From JAPLDP01 sp964628285 (GTDB lineage: Bacteria; Bacteroidota; Bacteroidia; Bacteroidales; JAGONC01), in NCBI GenBank assembly GCA_964628285.1, contig CAZVNP010000004.1, positions 41,952-105,951 on the forward strand: 64,000 nt of DNA. Reading direction: 5' to 3'. Made by a program: the position numbers and the translations under genes. This document shows positions 7,573 through 17,360 of this stretch, one piece after another; within the stretch, counting starts at the first letter, position 1; every line of letters starts with the position of its first letter. The notes beneath the pieces were generated by a model. It ran no database searches. It had not been told where the DNA came from and saw only the letters and a program-made list of their open reading frames with translations.

Positions 7573-10500
7573 GTGGAACCGCAAAGCGATCACATCAGGC
7601 GCAAAAGTACTAAAAAAAAGGTAGCCAGGGGCTTCCTGTACCTGGTGGCGTCGCTGATCGTTTTGTTCGGCCTGCTCTATGGCTTGTTCAAGATACCTGC
7701 CGTACAGACCTTCGCTGCCAGGAAAGCCGCCGCCGTCCTCTCAAAGAGACTGAATACGACCATCACCGTCGAAAGCATCCACATTGGAGGATTCCTCAAT
7801 ATTATCGTCAACGGCCTGTCCATCGATGACCTGCATAAAAATAAAATCCTTGATGCCAGGCAGATAAGGCTGAATATCGGGAAAATAAAGACAAAAGAGC
7901 ACGTGCTTGAATTAAAGAGGATTGTCCTGGACGGATGTGATATAGCCCTGAGAAGATACCTTGGCGACAGCGTAATGAACATCCAGTCCATCATCGATCA
8001 TTTAAGCTCCGCCGACACTGTCAGCCCGGTGTCCGGAGCTCCGTGGCGGATAAAATGTGCGGGCATCACCATGAAGGACTGTCATTTCGTCTTACAGGAC
8101 CAGGTCACCATGAGGGCGCCGGATACGCTTCATGCCATTGATTTCGCCAACCTCGACATCAGCATGCTGAACTTGAAGGTGAGCGACCTGCGTATCACCG
8201 GCGACACCATCTTCGGGAAGGTGAACAGCCTGTCGTTCAGGGATCACAGCGGTTTCGAGCTGAACAGCTTCGCCGGTGATGCCAGGGTGAGCCCCGGAGG
8301 TATCATTGTGGACAACCTGGCCTTCGTCACCAACCATTCTTCCGTCGATCTGGATCTGGCCTTTTTATATGATGATTACAGCGCTTTTGGTGACTTTCTG
8401 AACCGGATCACCATCCGGGCGGCAATACGGCCTTCGGAGGTGGACATGGGTGATATCGCTTATTTCACCACCGCCCTTAACGGCATGAATAACAGTCTCA
8501 ACCTGGAAGGTGAAGTGAACGGACCGGTATCGAACATGAAACTGCGTGATTTCAGTTTTCATTTCGGAGGCTCGACCTTCTTCAGGGGCGATATCGCCAT
8601 GAACGGTCTGCCTGATATCACGGAGACCTTTGTCCAGATGCGCATTGACGAGATGTCGACGAACGTCGACGATATCATCCGGTTTAAACTGCCGGGCGGC
8701 GCCGGTAACCACGTCAGCATACCCGAGGCCCTCGCCGTTCTGGGTAATGTCAGGGTTAACGGGACTTTCACCGGTTTTTACGATGATTTTGTCTCCAACG
8801 GCACCTTTCACACCGACGTGGGAACACTGACAACAGATATCTTACTGAAGAACGACAGGAAGAAACACGATGTTGAGTACAGCGGCCGGTTGAAAACCCA
8901 TGATTTTAATGTGGCCAAAGTGGCCGGGTTGAAGGAGTATCTCGGTCTGCTGGATATGGTTGCCAACATCACCGGTCACGGCCTGAATGATAAGACTATT
9001 GACGTGAAGCTTGACGCGACGGTCGATTCGCTCATGTATCTGAACCATAAATATCAACAGATCATCGTCCAGGGTGAATACACAAAGAAGAAATTCAATG
9101 GGTTGTTAAAGATCGATGATCCTAATATTGCACTTGATTTCTCAGGACTGGTCGATTTCAACAGACGTGTCCCCCAGTTCAATTTTGTTGCCGGTGTCAG
9201 GCATGCCATGCTGAATGAACTGGGTATCAGCAAAAGGGATTCCGTCACTTCATTATCCTTTAACCTGGATATGAAGGTTACGGGCAGCACCTTCGACAGC
9301 ATCCAGGGATCGGCAAAAATGAGTCAGGTGGTTTATATTGAAAATGGCACGGCTTACCGGCTGAATGATCTCGATGTCACGATGACGGATGTCGACACCC
9401 TTCGCCGCAGGCTGGCGCTCAGATCCGATTACCTTGATCTTTTACTTGACGGCGAAATCTATCCCAGTGATTTACCGCATTCATTTGCTGCATGGTTGAG
9501 CAGGTATACCGATAAGCTTCCTTTGGCACTGCCTGATTCGGCGTGTGTCCTGCACCGCCAGAACTTTACTTTCACCGTCGATCTGAAAAATACCGGTGAT
9601 CTGACCACTTTGTTTGCTCCGTTCATACAGGTTGCCCCCGGCACGCATTTGAGTGGCACTTACAGCTCCGCCGACGGCAACCTTGACTTCACGCTGCATT
9701 CACCCAAGGTCGTTTATGGTGGCATTAAGCTCGATGATTACTATGTGGAAGGGCATTCCACCGATTTTTTGGATATAACAACGGGGGCCTCACGTATCTG
9801 GCTCAAACAACCCAGCAGCCGGGACACGCTCTCCCTCGGCATCGATGCCTTCAAGATCGGCACCAGACTGGCCGGTGATACGGTCCTGTTCGGACTTTTC
9901 TGGAACGATACCCTGGCCGGCGATCATAATACGGGCCGGATCGAAGGGATGCTGTCTTTAACGGATTATCCGCGCCTCACCGCAACCATCACTTCAGGTG
10001 TTATGCTTATCAATGACTCGGCATGGAGCATCACGCCGGAAAACAGGATCACCGTCGACAGCACCGCTTTGACTGTCAGCAACCTGAGCTTCAAGGGACA
10101 GAAGGCCGGACTGGTGATCAACGGAGCGGTGTCGGATAATCCCTCAGACCATATCATGCTGCAATGTCATGACCTCGACATCGCTTACTTCGATCCCTTT
10201 ATCCGTGATCTGGGATTCGATATAAGAGGATTTATCAATGGACAGGTCAATGTATCCGAGCTTTTTCATCATCCTGATATCACCGGCAAGCTGCTGGTCG
10301 ATGACTTTAACCTCAACGGTGAACACCTTGGCGATCTGTCGTTGAATACCGGGTGGGATAAGGATAATGCCCGGCTCATGGTGAATGCCGACATCCTGTA
10401 CCATGGCAGCGACACCATCGTTAAGACCATGACCCTGAACGGCTCATATTATTCTCAGGATCCGGACCATGCCTTTGACCTGACAGCGACCTTTTACAAC

Positions 10501-12096
10501 TACAAGTTGCATACGCTTTATCCTTTTTTCTCTTCTTTTCTGGATACCCTGAACGGCTATGCCACGGGCACCCTGTTTCTGACGGGCAGCCGCACCTCGC
10601 CGCAGCTCACCGGCAGCGTGAAGGTGCGCAGGACCGAATTCAGGATCAATTTCCTCAATACGCTTTATTCCATTTCCGATAACGTTGAGTTTGGACCCGG
10701 GTACATCGGATTCGACAATATGACGTTATACGATACTGCAGGGCATATGGCCAAGGTCAACGGAAAGATCTATCATAAGTTGTTTCAGGATCTGCGGCTG
10801 GATCTGGAGGTCACTCCCTTTGATTTCATCGGCATGAGCAACACGGCGGCACAGAGCCCTCTCTTCTATGGTGTGGCCGTAGCCACCGGCACCGCCAGGA
10901 TCACCGGACCCGTCGACGACATCCTCCTCGACGTGAAAGCCAGAACGGATAAGGGAACGCGGGCTTACATTCCCATCTCCTATGCCGCCGATGTATCGGA
11001 TAATGACTATATTCATTTTGTAACCAACCGGCCTGACACGACCCAATCCCGGGAATCCGTCCAGTTGTTGCCGGTAGTTACGGCGAGTGGCTTTGCCCTG
11101 AATTTCGACCTGAATGTCACCGATGATGCTTCGATACAGATCTTTTTACCGATGCAAATGGGAAACATCAGGGTATCGGGTGACGGACTGGTGAAGCTGG
11201 GTTTGAATTCCAAGGGTGATTTCACCATCAACGGCATTTACACGATGAATGACGGCAGCTTTCTTTTCAGCATGAAGAATCTGATCAACAGAACGTTCAG
11301 TATCCTGGGTGGCAGCACCATAGCGTGGACAGGCGATCTGTATGATGCCCGTGTCAATATCCGGGCGACGTACCAGGTCAGACCCAAACTCGGCGGTTTG
11401 CCGACACTCACCGGCGACACGTCGCTCTATGACCAGCGTGTGCCGGTGGATTGCATCATCAGGCTCACGGGTAACCTGTTTAATCCCGATATCAGGTTCA
11501 GCCTGGATATGCCTGATGCCTCCGATGAGGTGAAAAGCCTTGTCTATAATGCCATCGACACGACCAATGAGGTGCTGATGACCCAGCAGATGATCTCGCT
11601 GCTGGTACTGAACAGCTTCAGCTTCAGCACGACGGGCGGCAGCGTGGCCTCGAGCATGGGACTGTCCACTTACGACATCATCGCCAACCAGCTCAGCAAC
11701 TGGCTCTCGCAGATCAGTGAGCAGTTCGATATCGGAGTCAACTATAAGAAAGGCACTACCCTCACGCCTGAGCAGGTGGAACTGGCCTTGTCAACACAGC
11801 TGTTTAACGACCGCGTATATATCAACAGTGCCTTCGGTGTGGGCACTTATGGCAGCAGCGCCGGCCAGGCCAGCCAGCTCGTCGGCGACGTGCTTATCGA
11901 GGTGAAGATCACTCCAGACGGACGTTTCAGAGGCAGAGCCTATAACAAGACCAACACCGGCAACCTGTTGAATGACAACACACCCTACACACAGGGCGTC
12001 GGCTTGTCATACAGCAAAGACTTTAATAACTTCGGCGACCTGTTCCACCGTAAACGTAAAAAAACAGCCGATATCGCAACCCCTGTTATGTATTGA
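7573..12096 (+). CDS. TamB-like translocation/assembly module protein (DUF490)
   Basis: The 1507-residue protein has a single N-terminal membrane anchor at about residues 20-45 (FLYLVASLIVLFGLLYGLFK), followed by a very long repetitive beta-rich region and a C-terminal TamB/DUF490 domain. The C-terminal domain includes FTINGIYTMNDGSFLFSMKN and TNEVLMTQQMISLLVLNSFS. TamB-like (AsmA-family) proteins span the periplasm and help lipid transport or insertion of outer-membrane proteins; in Bacteroidetes they are thought to work with a BamA/TamA-type barrel, not seen here. The start is GTG at 7573 because no other start occurs before the anchor. The gene diverges from tsaD with a 2-base gap. The terminus VMY and no obvious terminator lead into the next gene after 57 bases. 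Confidence 0.9.
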   Translation: MEPQSDHIRRKSTKKKVARGFLYLVASLIVLFGLLYGLFKIPAVQTFAARKAAAVLSKRLNTTITVESIHIGGFLNIIVNGLSIDDLHKNKILDARQIRLNIGKIKTKEHVLELKRIVLDGCDIALRRYLGDSVMNIQSIIDHLSSADTVSPVSGAPWRIKCAGITMKDCHFVLQDQVTMRAPDTLHAIDFANLDISMLNLKVSDLRITGDTIFGKVNSLSFRDHSGFELNSFAGDARVSPGGIIVDNLAFVTNHSSVDLDLAFLYDDYSAFGDFLNRITIRAAIRPSEVDMGDIAYFTTALNGMNNSLNLEGEVNGPVSNMKLRDFSFHFGGSTFFRGDIAMNGLPDITETFVQMRIDEMSTNVDDIIRFKLPGGAGNHVSIPEALAVLGNVRVNGTFTGFYDDFVSNGTFHTDVGTLTTDILLKNDRKKHDVEYSGRLKTHDFNVAKVAGLKEYLGLLDMVANITGHGLNDKTIDVKLDATVDSLMYLNHKYQQIIVQGEYTKKKFNGLLKIDDPNIALDFSGLVDFNRRVPQFNFVAGVRHAMLNELGISKRDSVTSLSFNLDMKVTGSTFDSIQGSAKMSQVVYIENGTAYRLNDLDVTMTDVDTLRRRLALRSDYLDLLLDGEIYPSDLPHSFAAWLSRYTDKLPLALPDSACVLHRQNFTFTVDLKNTGDLTTLFAPFIQVAPGTHLSGTYSSADGNLDFTLHSPKVVYGGIKLDDYYVEGHSTDFLDITTGASRIWLKQPSSRDTLSLGIDAFKIGTRLAGDTVLFGLFWNDTLAGDHNTGRIEGMLSLTDYPRLTATITSGVMLINDSAWSITPENRITVDSTALTVSNLSFKGQKAGLVINGAVSDNPSDHIMLQCHDLDIAYFDPFIRDLGFDIRGFINGQVNVSELFHHPDITGKLLVDDFNLNGEHLGDLSLNTGWDKDNARLMVNADILYHGSDTIVKTMTLNGSYYSQDPDHAFDLTATFYNYKLHTLYPFFSSFLDTLNGYATGTLFLTGSRTSPQLTGSVKVRRTEFRINFLNTLYSISDNVEFGPGYIGFDNMTLYDTAGHMAKVNGKIYHKLFQDLRLDLEVTPFDFIGMSNTAAQSPLFYGVAVATGTARITGPVDDILLDVKARTDKGTRAYIPISYAADVSDNDYIHFVTNRPDTTQSRESVQLLPVVTASGFALNFDLNVTDDASIQIFLPMQMGNIRVSGDGLVKLGLNSKGDFTINGIYTMNDGSFLFSMKNLINRTFSILGGSTIAWTGDLYDARVNIRATYQVRPKLGGLPTLTGDTSLYDQRVPVDCIIRLTGNLFNPDIRFSLDMPDASDEVKSLVYNAIDTTNEVLMTQQMISLLVLNSFSFSTTGGSVASSMGLSTYDIIANQLSNWLSQISEQFDIGVNYKKGTTLTPEQVELALSTQLFNDRVYINSAFGVGTYGSSAGQASQLVGDVLIEVKITPDGRFRGRAYNKTNTGNLLNDNTPYTQGVGLSYSKDFNNFGDLFHRKRKKTADIATPVMY

Positions 12097-12153
12097 GATG
12101 GAATTTACAGTGAAATTTCCTTAACTTCGCCTCATCACATAAAAATTCTGAGC

Positions 12154-13245
12154 ATGAAAAAAGTGTTACTCTTTACTTTATTATTGTCGTTTTTATCGCC
12201 GGCAGTTTATTCTCAAATAACTATCACCGACGATGACATGCCCGTGGTGGACGATACCATACGCCTGAGCTATACCGTGACAACGGGCGGCATCGATTTT
12301 ACGCTGACCGGCGAGAATTATAACTGGGATTTTGCCACGCTGGGCGTCCTGTATCAGTCAGTCGACACGTTTGTCAGCGTGTTATCCACCCCCCTGGTGT
12401 ACCAGCTGGTATTTTTCTATCCTGTCTATTCCACTCTTGCCCAGCCTCTGCCCGATTTCGATATTATCCCCGGTGTCACCGTCAGCCAGGTATACTATTA
12501 TTATAAAGGGTCAAACAGCTCTTTTGGTCTGGCAGGCTATGCCTTTACTGTGAACGCGATACCTGTGCCGCTCCGTTATGATAACCCTGACCGGTATTAC
12601 AAGTTTCCGTTGGATTACGGTAACGTCGATTCTTCCAGCTCCTCTTTCACTCTCGATCTGCCTGATGTGGCTTACGTCACCACTTCACGTGAGCGCCTGA
12701 ACACGGTCGACGGCTGGGGCACGCTGACCACACCCTATGGCACCTTTGAGACTCTCCGCCTGAAATCGGACGTCAGCGAATACGACAGCGTGTACATCGA
12801 TTCACTGAACCTGGGTGTACCTGTCAGCCGGAACTATACCGAGTATAAGTGGCTCGCCAACGGTCACGGGGTACCTGTATTGCAGGTGACGCAGGAGGGA
12901 GAGCTCATCACGGTGCAGTATATCGACTCGGTGCGGACCGTCACCTCTATAGCCCATTTGGAGAATCATCGTCCTAGGATGACTCTATACCCCAATCCCT
13001 GCCGTGATGTGCTTTATGTTCAATGGTATATGGACAGACCCGGACCGGTGCATCTTCAAGTCGTCACAACCGCCGGCCTGCAAATATGGAACAGAACATT
13101 CTCATCCCTTCCGGCCGGTGATAATACGATCACTATCGCCATGAATGAGCTGAAGGCACCCGACGGGAACCTGTTTCTGGTCATGTGGCAAGGTGAGGAC
13201 GTGGAGGTCAGAGGCTTCGTGAAACTATTGCTGATATCTTATTGA
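12154..13245 (+). CDS. Secreted protein with T9SS type A sorting domain
   Basis: The 363-residue protein starts with a Sec signal peptide (MKKVLLFTLLLSFLSPAVYSQ). Residues about 280-363 form a T9SS C-terminal sorting domain: MTLYPNPCRDVLYVQW, a central beta segment, SLPAGDNTITI, and a closing FVKLLL. The middle region (beta-rich, with DDTIRLSYTVTTGGIDF and a WGTLTTPYGTFETLRLKS stretch) resembles other Bacteroidetes secreted proteins of unknown function. It should be exported through the outer membrane and anchored to, or released from, the surface. It lies between tamB and an ABC permease on the same strand but has no obvious functional link to them. Function not recognised. Confidence 0.85.
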   Translation: MKKVLLFTLLLSFLSPAVYSQITITDDDMPVVDDTIRLSYTVTTGGIDFTLTGENYNWDFATLGVLYQSVDTFVSVLSTPLVYQLVFFYPVYSTLAQPLPDFDIIPGVTVSQVYYYYKGSNSSFGLAGYAFTVNAIPVPLRYDNPDRYYKFPLDYGNVDSSSSSFTLDLPDVAYVTTSRERLNTVDGWGTLTTPYGTFETLRLKSDVSEYDSVYIDSLNLGVPVSRNYTEYKWLANGHGVPVLQVTQEGELITVQYIDSVRTVTSIAHLENHRPRMTLYPNPCRDVLYVQWYMDRPGPVHLQVVTTAGLQIWNRTFSSLPAGDNTITIAMNELKAPDGNLFLVMWQGEDVEVRGFVKLLLISY

Positions 13246-13270
13246 AGGAAGGCATTCCTAATTCTTACAC

Positions 13271-15646
13271 ATGTGGGCCAATTATTTTAAAATTGCACTG
13301 CGTCATTTCAGGAGGAATTTGTTTTTCTCAATAATCAATGTCCTAGGTCTGTCCATCGGGCTCACTGCCGCTATACTTCTTCTGTTGTTCATCCGGAATG
13401 AATTCAGCTATGACCGCTTCCACCGGCACCGCCACCATATTTACCGTGTCGACCTGGTTACGGAGCGTGAGAGCGGGCGTGAGATCTCAGCCATCACCAC
13501 CGCCGGCATTGCTCCCTCGCTGCTCGACGAAATGCCCGAGGTGAAGCTGGTGGTGCGTTTTTCATACCCCCGTGGCGGTTATTTTATCACCTTTGAAAAT
13601 AAAAACTTTTACTTGAACAACCTCACCTATACCGATTCTTCAGTCTTTCAGGTTTTCTCTTTTCCGTTACTTGAGGGTGATCCGCTGACGGCTCTGACAG
13701 AACCCTATACCGTCGTGCTGACACAGTCGACTGCACACAAGATATTCGGTGACTGTGATCCGCTTGATAAAATGGTCCGGCTGAACGACCGCGACCTGAT
13801 AAAGGTGACTGGTGTTGTTGATGACCCGCCAGCTAATTCGCAATTGCAGTTTGATGCCCTGGTCTCTTTTCTGACACTGTATCATGATCCCAACAGGTTT
13901 CTGGACTGGGATGGCGGTCATGATTACCTGACCTATCTCCTACTGCGTGACAATGCCGATATGGGAAGGCTCACCGCGCGTTTCCCCGATTTCATGGAGA
14001 AACACATCAACTATAAATACCGGCAATTTGGCGTGCTGCTGCATCTGCAACTCGAGCCGCTGATGCACGTACACCTGTTTTCACCTGCCACCTATGACCT
14101 TGCCACCAGGGGCGACCTGAAGAATATCTACATTTTTTCGGCCATTGCTTTGTTCATCCTCATTCTGGCTTGTCTCAACTTCATGAACCTGAGCACGGCC
14201 GGTGCAACACAAAGAGCCCGGGAGGTAGGGCTGAGGAAAGTGGTGGGCGCCTCACGCCGGGAGATTATCAGTCAGTTTATGAGCGAGGCGATGCTGATCA
14301 GCCTGATCGCTTTTTTTCTGGCATTGCTTTTCATGGAGGTTATCCTGCCCACCTTCAACGGCCTGGCAGGGACCGACCTCACCTTTTACCGGCGGTCGAA
14401 TCTGCCTTTTTTCCCGGCTCTGTTGCTTCTGGTCCTGCTGACAGGTCTTTTTGCCGGGAGCTACCCGTCATTTTTCGTGTCACGGTTCAGCCCCATCCGC
14501 ATATTCCACGATGATTTCCTCACGGCCGGCAGGAAAACAGGCATCAGGAATATCCTGGTGGTCTTCCAATTCTTTGTTTCCATCACGCTTATCATCTGCA
14601 CTTTGGTGATAATAAAACAGTTAAGTTATATTAAACATGCCGGTTACGGCTTTGACAAGGAAAATGTCGTGCTGATCCCACTTAACAGTGAGACCTCACG
14701 TGACAAATATGCCGTTCTGAAGAATGAGATGCTGCAGATCCCCGGCGTAATGGCGGCAGGGGTATCGAGTGAGGTCCCTGGTTACGGGTTCACACGTAAC
14801 GGTTATATCCCCGAAGGATTGAGAGATCCCATCATGATCTACGCTCTGGATGTAGATGAAGACTTATTGACGGTGCTGGGGATACCTGTCATTGAGGGCC
14901 ACGGCTTCTCCAAAGAACCCGGTGCCGATCGGGATGCTTTCCTGATCAATGAGACACTCGCCCGGCAGATGAACTGGACGGAACCCATCGGCAAGACCAT
15001 TGCCAGGGACGGCCGGCATAAGGTGATCGGCGTGGTGAGGGATTTCCATTTCGCACCGCTGCATGACGCCATCGTTCCTTTGCTCATCACCCGCAAGCCA
15101 TGGAACGGCTATAATTATCTGGCGGTCCGTATCGGTGAAGTCAACCCCGGTGTGACAATGGAGAAGATCAAAGGGTTGTGGGATCAGACTATCTCAGGTG
15201 AGTCTTTTAATTACGAATACCTCGATCAGTATATCAGGGGTGCCTATGTGGCGGAGAGGCGTTTCAGCCGTATGTTTCAGTGGTTTTCAGGTCTGGCGGT
15301 CTTCATTGCCTGCCTGGGTCTTTTAGGTTTTGCGGCCTACGCCGCGGCGCAGCGCCGTCATGAGATAGCCATCCGCAAGGTGATGGGTGCGGGCGTGGAC
15401 AGGATTCTGGGAAGGCTGGTGCTTGACTTCCTTAAATGGATTGTGGTGGCCTGTGTCCTTGCCGTGCCTGTGGCGTGGCTGCTCATGCACCGCTGGCTCG
15501 AGGAATTCGCTTACCGCACCAGGCTCACCCCATGGCCTTTTGCGGAGGCGGCCGTCCTGGCCCTCATTATCGGCATGGCAACGGTGGCATATCACGCCAT
15601 CAGGGCAGCGAACAGAGATCCCGTTGAGGGGATGAGGTATGAGTGA
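13271..15646 (+). CDS. ABC transporter permease (FtsX/MacB type)
   Basis: The 791-residue protein has two permease halves, each with a periplasmic domain and an FtsX-type membrane core, the architecture common among Bacteroidetes ABC permeases. The first membrane segment is at about residues 20-42 (FSIINVLGLSIGLTAAILLLLF), followed by a MacB-type periplasmic domain and a membrane cluster near residues 285-420 preceded by AREVGLRKVVGAS. A second periplasmic domain follows, then a final cluster near 670-780 containing RRHEIAIRKVMGAG. The paired RKVVGA/RKVMGA elements are the coupling helices that dock the ATPase. No ATP-binding partner is adjacent. Substrate unknown; lipoprotein release, antimicrobial-peptide efflux or signalling are all possible for this family. 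Confidence 0.88.
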   Translation: MWANYFKIALRHFRRNLFFSIINVLGLSIGLTAAILLLLFIRNEFSYDRFHRHRHHIYRVDLVTERESGREISAITTAGIAPSLLDEMPEVKLVVRFSYPRGGYFITFENKNFYLNNLTYTDSSVFQVFSFPLLEGDPLTALTEPYTVVLTQSTAHKIFGDCDPLDKMVRLNDRDLIKVTGVVDDPPANSQLQFDALVSFLTLYHDPNRFLDWDGGHDYLTYLLLRDNADMGRLTARFPDFMEKHINYKYRQFGVLLHLQLEPLMHVHLFSPATYDLATRGDLKNIYIFSAIALFILILACLNFMNLSTAGATQRAREVGLRKVVGASRREIISQFMSEAMLISLIAFFLALLFMEVILPTFNGLAGTDLTFYRRSNLPFFPALLLLVLLTGLFAGSYPSFFVSRFSPIRIFHDDFLTAGRKTGIRNILVVFQFFVSITLIICTLVIIKQLSYIKHAGYGFDKENVVLIPLNSETSRDKYAVLKNEMLQIPGVMAAGVSSEVPGYGFTRNGYIPEGLRDPIMIYALDVDEDLLTVLGIPVIEGHGFSKEPGADRDAFLINETLARQMNWTEPIGKTIARDGRHKVIGVVRDFHFAPLHDAIVPLLITRKPWNGYNYLAVRIGEVNPGVTMEKIKGLWDQTISGESFNYEYLDQYIRGAYVAERRFSRMFQWFSGLAVFIACLGLLGFAAYAAAQRRHEIAIRKVMGAGVDRILGRLVLDFLKWIVVACVLAVPVAWLLMHRWLEEFAYRTRLTPWPFAEAAVLALIIGMATVAYHAIRAANRDPVEGMRYE

Positions 15647-15653
15647 GGGACAG

Positions 15654-15797
15654 TCGGCAGGTCTACAGGTCTACAGGTATTTTTAACCTGCAACCTGTAA
15701 CCCACAACTTTCAACCCGCAACCTGTAACTTATAACTTGTAACTTGTAACTTGTAACCTGCAACTCGCAACTCATAACTCGCAACTCGCAGCTTGAA
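15654..15797. repeat. Heptanucleotide repeat tract between convergent genes
   Basis: Blocks of related 7-mers follow each other: tctacagg, aacctgc/aacctgt, then a pure run of ttgtaac, then tcgcaac/tcataac. The tract begins 8 bases after the ABC permease stop and ends against the serpin stop. No gene or terminator is seen in this stretch. Confidence 0.85.
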
Positions 15798-15799
15798 TC

Positions 15800-17026
15800 T
15801 TAATCCTCCGGCACCTCCACCTTCCCGATAAATAACAACGCGTTCGTTGTTCGTTCACGGATGGCGAAAATAAAGGGTTTGTCTACTTTGAATTCTGTTG
15901 GACAAGCTGTATTTCCAATGCCAATAGTGGTCACCGCCGCCGCCTCTGTGCCTTCCTCATTGACATCCACAAAGGTGTTCTGCTTGACAAAGTCAACATA
16001 AAGATCTGGTCCACCGATCCCTGTCAGATCGGCCAGATAGGTGTCAAAGGCATCCGTCATGCCAAGGGCTTTGAGCTGGTCGTTGAGCTGCTTTTCATAC
16101 TTAAACGTGTACTTTGGCATGGTGACTATATATTCCTGCGATTCTTCCGGCTGACCCAGCATGGCAGTGATATGGCTATATTTCACGCTGTCGAATTCTG
16201 TTACAAATTCTGACAGTGTTCCGGCCGGGACAATGACGATCATGGAGAAATTCTTCCGGCCATAAGGCATTTCGATAGCTGAAAAGTCTGTTTCACTGCA
16301 AGTCCAGGCATTTATCTCTCCATGCATCATCTCAACCTGTGTTGTGCTGCCGTCATCAAGATGGAATGTCCCCGGAGCGGTTTGGTTCTTGTCAAACTGG
16401 TCGGTCCAGGTACCCTTGAAATAGAGGGCGTTCATCAGGAACATGACCATATATGGATCTTTCTGATCAATAACCTTGTCGATCTTGCCGTATGTGTTAT
16501 CCTTTGCCCAGCCGTTAATGACATCCAATGCGGAGGGGCTTGTAAAATCAAGGCCCTCGATATGCGCATCGAACACGTTCTCCATCGCATCGAGATAGGA
16601 TTGATGGATGCCAATTTTTCCGCTGTAATAGAATACGGCATTGGCAAGGGCCAGTTTAACCTCCGGGTCAATGTTCAGGAGCTGTTCGACAAGGCTGCGG
16701 TAAGTGTCATTGATCTCTTCGAGGGTCTGTCCCCCGAAGCCAAGCATCTGTTGTATCTGGTCGTAGGTAACGTTTTTGCAGCCGTTGAGCAGCATGGTAA
16801 GGGCCACGCTCGCGCTGAGAGGTGAGACCATCATATTCTGATCTTCAGTGACGGCAACGGTTCTGAAAAGGTCGACACCGAAGCCGTTGCTGTGCGTGAT
16901 GACTTCCGATGCCTTGGCCGGAAGATTCAGCTGTGCCGGTTCTTTTAGCCCGGAGGGGGATTCTTTTTTGCATTCCGACGCCATCAGCATCAGGACGAAC
17001 AGAAGGGAAATATAACGGTATTTCAT
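15800..17026 (-). CDS. Serpin family protease inhibitor, probable lipoprotein
   Basis: About 408 residues of typical serpin length. The reactive-centre loop region reads VDVNEEGTEAAAVTTIGIGNT followed by ACPTEFKVDKPFIF. By alignment with the classic hinge (Gly at P15, Thr at P14, small residues P12-P10) it predicts an inhibitory serpin with Thr-Ala at P1-P1'. Other family elements are MMVSPLSASVALTMLLNG, NALYFKGTW and the closing FIGKVEVPED. The N-terminus is a short hydrophobic leader ending MASECKKES; the Cys followed by a charged run suggests a lipoprotein, although Glu before the Cys is not the usual lipobox. I prefer ATG 17026 to the TTG three codons earlier. It could protect the cell from host or community serine proteases. 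Confidence 0.93.
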   Translation of the reverse strand: MKYRYISLLFVLMLMASECKKESPSGLKEPAQLNLPAKASEVITHSNGFGVDLFRTVAVTEDQNMMVSPLSASVALTMLLNGCKNVTYDQIQQMLGFGGQTLEEINDTYRSLVEQLLNIDPEVKLALANAVFYYSGKIGIHQSYLDAMENVFDAHIEGLDFTSPSALDVINGWAKDNTYGKIDKVIDQKDPYMVMFLMNALYFKGTWTDQFDKNQTAPGTFHLDDGSTTQVEMMHGEINAWTCSETDFSAIEMPYGRKNFSMIVIVPAGTLSEFVTEFDSVKYSHITAMLGQPEESQEYIVTMPKYTFKYEKQLNDQLKALGMTDAFDTYLADLTGIGGPDLYVDFVKQNTFVDVNEEGTEAAAVTTIGIGNTACPTEFKVDKPFIFAIRERTTNALLFIGKVEVPED

Positions 17027-17143
17027 GGTTGTCAATATTAAATTTCCGGAAGAGTATTTTTATACATAATTACAGGTTATAAAGGTAGTAAAATATTCAA
17101 TGAGACCAAATGTTACAGCCTGAATTTTTGTGAGCGCGATTCA

Positions 17144-17260
17144 AGTCGTCAGTCGTCAGTCGTCAGTCGTCAGTCGTCAGTCGTCAGTCGTCAGTCGTCA
17201 GTCACCCACATCCTCTTCCTCTTACGGCTCGTAGCTCGCAGCTCAAGGCTTAAAGCTATC
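17144..17260. repeat. Heptamer tract (agtcgtc)n followed by agctcgt/agctcgc words
   Basis: A pure tandem run of agtcgtc covers 17144-17203, about eight and a half units, followed by looser words agctcgt, agctcgc, agctcaa and agcttaa to about 17260. It lies in the 330-base space between the serpin start and the next T9SS cargo, together with the promoter at 17300-17330. The same pure unit recurs after yidC. Confidence 0.9.
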
Positions 17261-17299
17261 AGCTTAAACCTCTCGCCATCACATGTTAACAAAAATATA

Positions 17300-17330
17300 T
17301 TGCAATTTATATTATTATTCATTATATTTG
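17300..17330 (+). promoter_or_regulatory. Bacteroidetes -33/-7 promoter
   Basis: TTG at 17300-17302 and TATATTTG at 17323-17330 are separated by 20 bases, the textbook arrangement for the Bacteroidetes primary sigma factor. The element is 30 bases before ATG 17361 and is the best promoter match I found in the window. Confidence 0.75.
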
Positions 17331-17360
17331 TGTCCCTGATATTTTGTTAATTTACTATTT

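Noticed and set aside
17144..17203. CRISPR-like tandem repeat
   Set aside because: The units are 7 bases with no spacers between them and no cas genes nearby; this is a simple tandem tract.
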